A stretch of 64,000 bases of DNA from Fodinibacter sp963833495 (GTDB taxonomy: Bacteria; Actinomycetota; Actinomycetes; Actinomycetales; Dermatophilaceae): the NCBI GenBank assembly GCA_963833495.1, contig CAWHYJ010000002.1, positions 186,001 through 250,000 on the forward strand. Direction: 5' to 3'. The notes under the pieces are model-generated. The model saw only the letters and a program-made list of their open reading frames with translations, made no database searches and was not told the origin of the DNA. Below are positions 60,372 through 64,000 of the stretch, one piece after another. Position numbers and translations under genes: made by a program. Within the stretch, counting starts at the first letter, position 1. Each line of letters starts with the position of its first letter.

Positions 60372-60824
60372 ATGGGCCTGCAGCACCAGAACGACCCGCA
60401 GCTGATCCGCGAGCTCCTCATGGACCCCGGCGTGTGGGTGGTCGTCGGTCTGTCGGGTAACCAGAAGCGCACCGCCTACCGCGTCTCGCGCTGGATGCAC
60501 GTGGAGCTCGGCACGCCCATCATCGCGGTGCACCCCAAGGCCGAAGCGGTGCACGGCGGCCCCGGGTACGCCTCGCTGGACGACATCCCCGACCAGGACA
60601 TCAAGGTCATCGACTGCTTCGTCAACAGCGGCCGCGTCGGGGCGGTGGTCGATGACGCCATCCGCAACAAGGACCGCCTGCAGATCGACGCGATCTGGAT
60701 GCAGCTCGGCGTGGTCGACCAGGCTGCGGCAGAGCGAGCCCGGGCGGCCGGCCTCGACGTCGTGATGGACACCTGCCCCAAGATCGAGTGGCCGCGGCTG
60801 CTGCGCGACGGGATGCAGCGCTAG
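60372..60824 (+). CDS. CoA-binding domain protein (YccU-like)
   Basis: A 150-residue Rossmann protein of the CoA_binding_2 family: DPGVWVVVGLSGNQKRTAYRVSRWM near 18-42, PIIAVHPKAEAVHGGPGYASLDDIP near 52, VIDCFVNSGRVGAVVDDAI near 80 and WMQLGVVDQAAAERARAAGLDVVMDTCPKIE near 110. These stand-alone domains bind CoA and may regulate acetylation or CoA-based reactions, with no proven activity. The start is the ATG at 60372, after TATGAA. Confidence 0.88.
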   Translation: MGLQHQNDPQLIRELLMDPGVWVVVGLSGNQKRTAYRVSRWMHVELGTPIIAVHPKAEAVHGGPGYASLDDIPDQDIKVIDCFVNSGRVGAVVDDAIRNKDRLQIDAIWMQLGVVDQAAAERARAAGLDVVMDTCPKIEWPRLLRDGMQR

Positions 60825-60851
60825 CCACGCCAGTTGAGTGCCCTGCGACGG

Positions 60852-61466
60852 TCACCCTCGCCCCCTGCCATGGGCGTGGCTCTCGCGGCCGACGGCCGGG
60901 TCGCACCGCACGTGGGCGAGCACGGCGGCCAACGGCTCGGGCACCCGGTCTGGGGCCAGGGATCGGACGAAAAGGTCGGCATAGCGCGCCTTGCGCCCCG
61001 ACTGCGATCCGAGGAAGCGACGGAGCACCGCGAGACGTGTCCAGCCGCGCTGTGCCGGCATCCGTGCGAGCAGCCGCAGGGACTGTGCCTCACCGGCCTC
61101 GGCGATGACGGCCTCCACCGCATCGGTGCCGAGCGCGCGGAGCAGCTCGTCCTCGAGGTCACGGTCGCACGCGAAGAAGCCCAGCCGCTCGAGCGGGTGC
61201 GGCTCGCGCGCGTCCTTGAGTCCCGCTGCGTACAGGCCGCGCCGCAGCACGGCCTGCTCCCCGATGTCGTAGAGCCCCGCCAACGGCAGGTCGAGCCCGA
61301 GCGGCCCGTACCGCGTGGCGAAGGCACGGCTGTTGGTGATGCCGCCCATGGCCACCACGTCGGTCCCCTCGGCGTCGAGGTCACGTCCGAGGCACTTCGC
61401 CAGCGTGCGCAGCGCCACCCGGTCGCTGTTCCCCTCGACGAGCACGACACGGCGGGGCAGGTTCAC
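60852..61466 (-). CDS. OLD-family-like TOPRIM domain protein
   Basis: A 204-residue TOPRIM protein. RVVLVEGNSDRVALRTLAKC near 5-24 has the catalytic Glu, VVAMGGITNSRAFATRYGP the next strand, LAGLYDIGEQAVLRRGL the first acidic motif and FACDRDLEDELLRALG the D-x-D motif. Such single-domain proteins resemble the nuclease part of OLD-family enzymes, lacking the ATPase. GTG at 61466 is the likely start, but the frame is open without a stop back into the HNH gene, so as read they form one 815-codon frame. The Arg-rich sequence between them is not typical coding sequence. Confidence 0.7.
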   Translation of the reverse strand: MNLPRRVVLVEGNSDRVALRTLAKCLGRDLDAEGTDVVAMGGITNSRAFATRYGPLGLDLPLAGLYDIGEQAVLRRGLYAAGLKDAREPHPLERLGFFACDRDLEDELLRALGTDAVEAVIAEAGEAQSLRLLARMPAQRGWTRLAVLRRFLGSQSGRKARYADLFVRSLAPDRVPEPLAAVLAHVRCDPAVGRESHAHGRGRG

Positions 61467-61678
61467 CGCACCATTGGGCGCACCGCTGGGCTGGCCGGTC
61501 AACCGGGTTTCCCGGGTGCACGGCCCAGGGTGTGAACGGCCGCCGATGTGGAGCCGCCGTCGAGCGATCTCGGATGAAAGGCCATGGATGGAAGGCCGCG
61601 GGTGACGACCGCTGACGAGAGGCCGCTGGACCAAGGCTTCAGACCCGAGTCCGGCCGCCGGCACATCGGGTGCACGCC

Positions 61679-63299
61679 TCACGCGACGGCGCTGCTGCCG
61701 TCGGCCTGGCAGCCGGCGCCGACGCCGGCGAGGTACGCCTCGTGCCAGGCCGGTAGGCGGGGTCGTCGGCTGCCGACCACCGTGCCGTACGCTCCTGCTC
61801 GGCCAGTCGTGCCAGGCGTCGCTGAGCTGGTCGAGGTCGTGCAGGGCCAGCCGTCGGTCGGCCTCGTCGCTGTGGGTGACCGCAGCCACCAGCTCCAGTA
61901 GCCGTTGCCGGGTCAGGGGTGGCGGGTCGTGCTCGGCGCGTTGCCGGGCCAGCCATTCCAGCTCCCGGTCGTAGGAGCCTGGGTGCAGGTCCCAGATCAC
62001 GTACCGGCCCAGCTCATCCGGTGTCGTGCGGACCTGCGCCCACAGTCGTCGGGTGTGCACGAACGTGTGGTGCCGCTGGCACAACAAGGCCGCGTTGTCG
62101 ACATCCGACAGGCCCCCGTCGGCCCAGTGCAGCACATGGTGCGCCTTCGCCCAGCTCCCCGGTGCCGTGCACCCCGGGAAGGTGCACGTCCGGTCCCGCC
62201 GCCACAACCTCCTGCGTTGCGCCCTCGTGAACAGGCGCACCACCCGCCCCAGGTCCAGGTCCTCCCCCGCCGAGCCCAGCACGTGCGGGATCAACGCCGC
62301 ATCACACGCCACCCGACGCAGCACCTCCGGCGAGAGCAGCACCCCCGTCGCGGTCGACCCCACCACCTCACCCGCCCCGGTCAGCTCCTGAAGGTCACTC
62401 AGGGCAATGGTCACGTGCAGCGCCGCGCCTGCCCCCGCTGCCCCCTCACCACCCTGCGCGTCCGCGTCGATTGCGCTGGACCGGCGGCACACCTCCGCCA
62501 ACGCCTCCACCCGCCGCTGCCCCGCCGGGCGCAGATCCCGCGCCCCCGTCTGCTCGTTCGGCACCGGCGCCGACAACGGACCGATCGCCGCCTCCAGCAC
62601 CGCCGCCTGCTCCGGAGTCACCACCAGCTGGTACTCCGTGACATCCCCCGACGCCACCCACGGCCGCGACAACCGAGCCACCGAAGCCAACCGCTCCTGC
62701 AACTGGTCCAACTCCCCCGGTAGGCCGTACCTCGCCAGCATCGCCGGGCGCAGCTTGCGCATCTGACCCGCACCCCACACCGTGCCCAGCCCCAACAACC
62801 CCTCCACCACCAACGGCAGCGCGTCCGGCTCCAGGCGCGGCTCCAACCGGGCCACCTCACCCAACGCGCTCAACGCCAACGACGGTGAGACCGACCCGTC
62901 CTTCACCCCGGCCCACACCAAACCCAACGGCGAGGCCGGGTCCGGCTCCGCCGCGGCATCCGGCGCCAAGCTCCCCGCCGACCGAGCCACGTTCGCGACC
63001 TCCATGGCCAGCTTCGCCACCTGACCGGCACCGCCCTGCCGCAACGACGGCGCATGATCCCGCACCCACGCGTGCGCGTTCATCCCCGACTCCGCCACCA
63101 CACCCCGCCGGACCGCCTCGACCGCGACCTGAGCGCGCACCGCACCCCCCAGCGCAGTCACCGCGTCGACCTCCCCCAGCAGCTCGCCCAGCTCGGCATC
63201 CGAGGCCTGCCCCAACACCTCACCCAACCCGGCCAACGCCACCCGAGCAGCAGCCACCGCGGAGCGACGCTCCGACAGTCCCAACCCCCTGATGGCCAT
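61679..63299 (-). CDS. DUF222/HNH endonuclease (13E12 repeat-like), C-terminal tail frameshifted
   Basis: The first 510 residues are a typical DUF222-HNH protein: an N-terminal helical domain (AELGELLGEVDAVTALGGAV, WVRDHAPSLRQGGAG) and an HNH nuclease domain near 375-425 (CTFPGCTAPGSWAKAHHVLHW, DNAALLCQRHHTFVHTRRLW). After SDAWHDW near 61800 the frame becomes Arg-rich. The neighbouring frame gives LAEQERTARWSAADDPAYRP and another WHEAYLAGVGAGCQADGSS, ending at a TGA at 61679. The likely cause is loss of 4 bases from a CTGGCTGG repeat plus a second indel. The nuclease core is intact. The promoter has a LexA-type box. Confidence 0.8.
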
Positions 63300-63304
63300 G
63301 CTCC

Positions 63305-63327
63305 ATCATAATCGAACATGTGTTCGT
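63305..63327 (-). promoter_or_regulatory. LexA (SOS) box and -10 element of the DUF222-HNH gene
   Basis: TCGAACATGTGTTCGT at 63312-63327 matches the actinobacterial SOS box TCGAAC-N4-GTTCGA at 11 of 12 fixed positions. Next to it, on the minus strand, TATGAT (63305-63310) is a -10 box just 5 nt before the ATG at 63299. LexA bound here would block the promoter. The 13E12-family genes of mycobacteria are known members of the LexA regulon. Confidence 0.7.
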
Positions 63328-63480
63328 TCCACAAGCCATCCACAACCCCCGTTCGCCCTCAGCAGAACTCCCTCGACGCGTCCGTGCCTCGACCACCGCG
63401 AGCGGCCAAACCCGCCTTGCCGGGATGACCCCGCCGCCGGCGGCCGAACGTCGATGACCCGTCGCGACCGACGCGGCGCG

Positions 63481-63768
63481 TCAACCGGCGACGACCGCGA
63501 CGAGCCGGACATCCGAGGCGGCGACGTCGACCGAGCCCCGAGCAGCAACGGCGTCGTCCCACCCGTCCGGGGCGAGGTCGGCACCGTCCCCGCCCAGGCG
63601 TCGCACCAGGAAGCCCTCGTCGCCCGGCCCGTCGACCACGACCAGGGTCGCCCGGTTGAGCAGCGACCAGCCTTCGGTACCCGTCACCTCGACACCGGTC
63701 AACGTGAGGGTAGGCACCCCGTCGACCAGCGTGAACGCCACGCGCTGGGGATCGACGTCGGACGGCAT
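63481..63768 (-). CDS. small hypothetical protein
   Basis: A 95-residue acidic protein with two similar beta-like stretches (VDPQRVAFTLVDGVPTLTLTG and NRATLVVVDGPGDEGFLVRRLG) and no membrane helix. I do not know the family. The ATG at 63768 is chosen because TAGGCT lies 7 nt upstream, a leaderless arrangement; a GTG at 63774 is possible. It lies downstream of purE on the same strand, about 60 bp away, and 150 bp before the SOS-controlled gene. Confidence 0.55.
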   Translation of the reverse strand: MPSDVDPQRVAFTLVDGVPTLTLTGVEVTGTEGWSLLNRATLVVVDGPGDEGFLVRRLGGDGADLAPDGWDDAVAARGSVDVAASDVRLVAVVAG

Positions 63769-63831
63769 GGGCACGAGCCTAGGCAGCCCGAGCGGGCGGA
63801 AGGAGCCAAGGCGCTTGACAGGACGACGCGC

Positions 63832-64000
63832 CTATCCCCGTTCGGTCGCCCGACGCTCCCGCAACGCAGCCCCCTTGGCGTGCGCCTGGTCCCGCAGGTT
63901 CTCGCGGAACTGGGCCAGGGCGCCGCGCAGCCGCTCCGCCTCCGCCCCCTCACCCGCGCCGAGGATGCGAGCCGCCAGCAGTCCGGCGTTGAGCGCCCCA
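63832..64000 (-). CDS. purE: N5-carboxyaminoimidazole ribonucleotide mutase C-terminus (PurE), partial
   Basis: The last 56 codons of a leftward gene are visible. They read GALNAGLLAARILGAGEGAE and, after a charged helix, end ATERG before a TAG at 63832. The N-A-G-L-L-A-A-R-I-L block is the conserved C-terminal helix of class I PurE, which shifts the carboxyl group of N5-CAIR in purine synthesis. The charged tail (RLRGALAQFRENLRDQAHAK) is a little long but normal for actinobacteria. The rest lies to the right of the window. Confidence 0.8.
   Translation of the reverse strand, partial: GALNAGLLAARILGAGEGAEAERLRGALAQFRENLRDQAHAKGAALRERRATERG

Noticed and set aside
1..64000. CRISPR arrays, rRNA genes, prophage or insertion sequences
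   Set aside because: No regularly spaced repeats, rRNA motifs, transposase or integrase motifs were seen. The tRNA-Sec is the only tRNA found, and no attachment-site duplication was seen beside it.

Overview
The window is very GC-rich, with many GTG starts, GTGA/ATGA stop-start overlaps and leaderless -10 boxes (TAGAGT-like, 6-9 nt before the start codon). This is an actinobacterial chromosome. The gene content (F420 genes, LCP proteins, DUF222/13E12 HNH endonuclease, a MauA-like Cys-rich exported protein) and frequent GGATGCC/GCATCC fit Micrococcales, possibly Intrasporangiaceae. The family placement is inference, not proof.

Layout. 0-2 kb: end of an F420 operon (cofD, cofE). 2.1-9.2 kb: leftward genes for a small membrane protein, an AlkA-like glycosylase, a methyltransferase, a LPG-synthase-like membrane protein, two glycosyltransferases and topoisomerase IB. 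9.3-17.1 kb: inositol monophosphatase-like protein, a GT-C-like membrane protein, a TagD-like cytidylyltransferase, a TIGR03089 protein, a secreted peptidoglycan-binding protein and a two-subunit 3-oxoacid CoA-transferase. 17.5-36.6 kb: a cell-wall glycopolymer region with a MOP flippase, GT2 enzymes, large membrane proteins, a TagGH-type ABC exporter, a LicD-family protein, a 1200-residue GT2/TagF-like polymerase and three LCP ligases. 36.8-49.6 kb: an acyl-CoA dehydrogenase, then a nucleotide-sugar block (WecB/WbpI-, FkbM-, WbpB-, WbpE-, WbpD- and WbpA-like genes, glycosyltransferases, a second flippase). Many genes here are split by single-base indels, nearly all +1, which I read mainly as sequence error. 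49.7-54 kb: a selenocysteine module (selD, tRNA-Sec, selA, selB). 54-57.9 kb: a tightly coupled operon for a Tat-exported, 20-cysteine MauA-like protein with LGFP repeats, plus MauE-, MauD- and membrane partners. 57.9-64 kb: an F420-type LLM oxidoreductase, a UDP-glucose dehydrogenase, a CoA-binding protein, a TOPRIM protein, an SOS-box-controlled DUF222-HNH protein, a small unknown protein and the end of purE.

How the genes fit together. Ugd and the WbpA/B/E/D/I-like enzymes would supply UDP-glucuronic acid and UDP-2,3-diacetamido-uronic acids. TagD, TagF-like and LicD-like proteins indicate phosphoglycerol or other phospho-polyol substitution. Two MOP flippases and an ABC exporter move products across the membrane, and the LCP proteins would attach them to peptidoglycan. 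The most unusual item is the MauA-like/LGFP operon: it has the redox maturation partners known from methylamine dehydrogenase but no large catalytic subunit in view.
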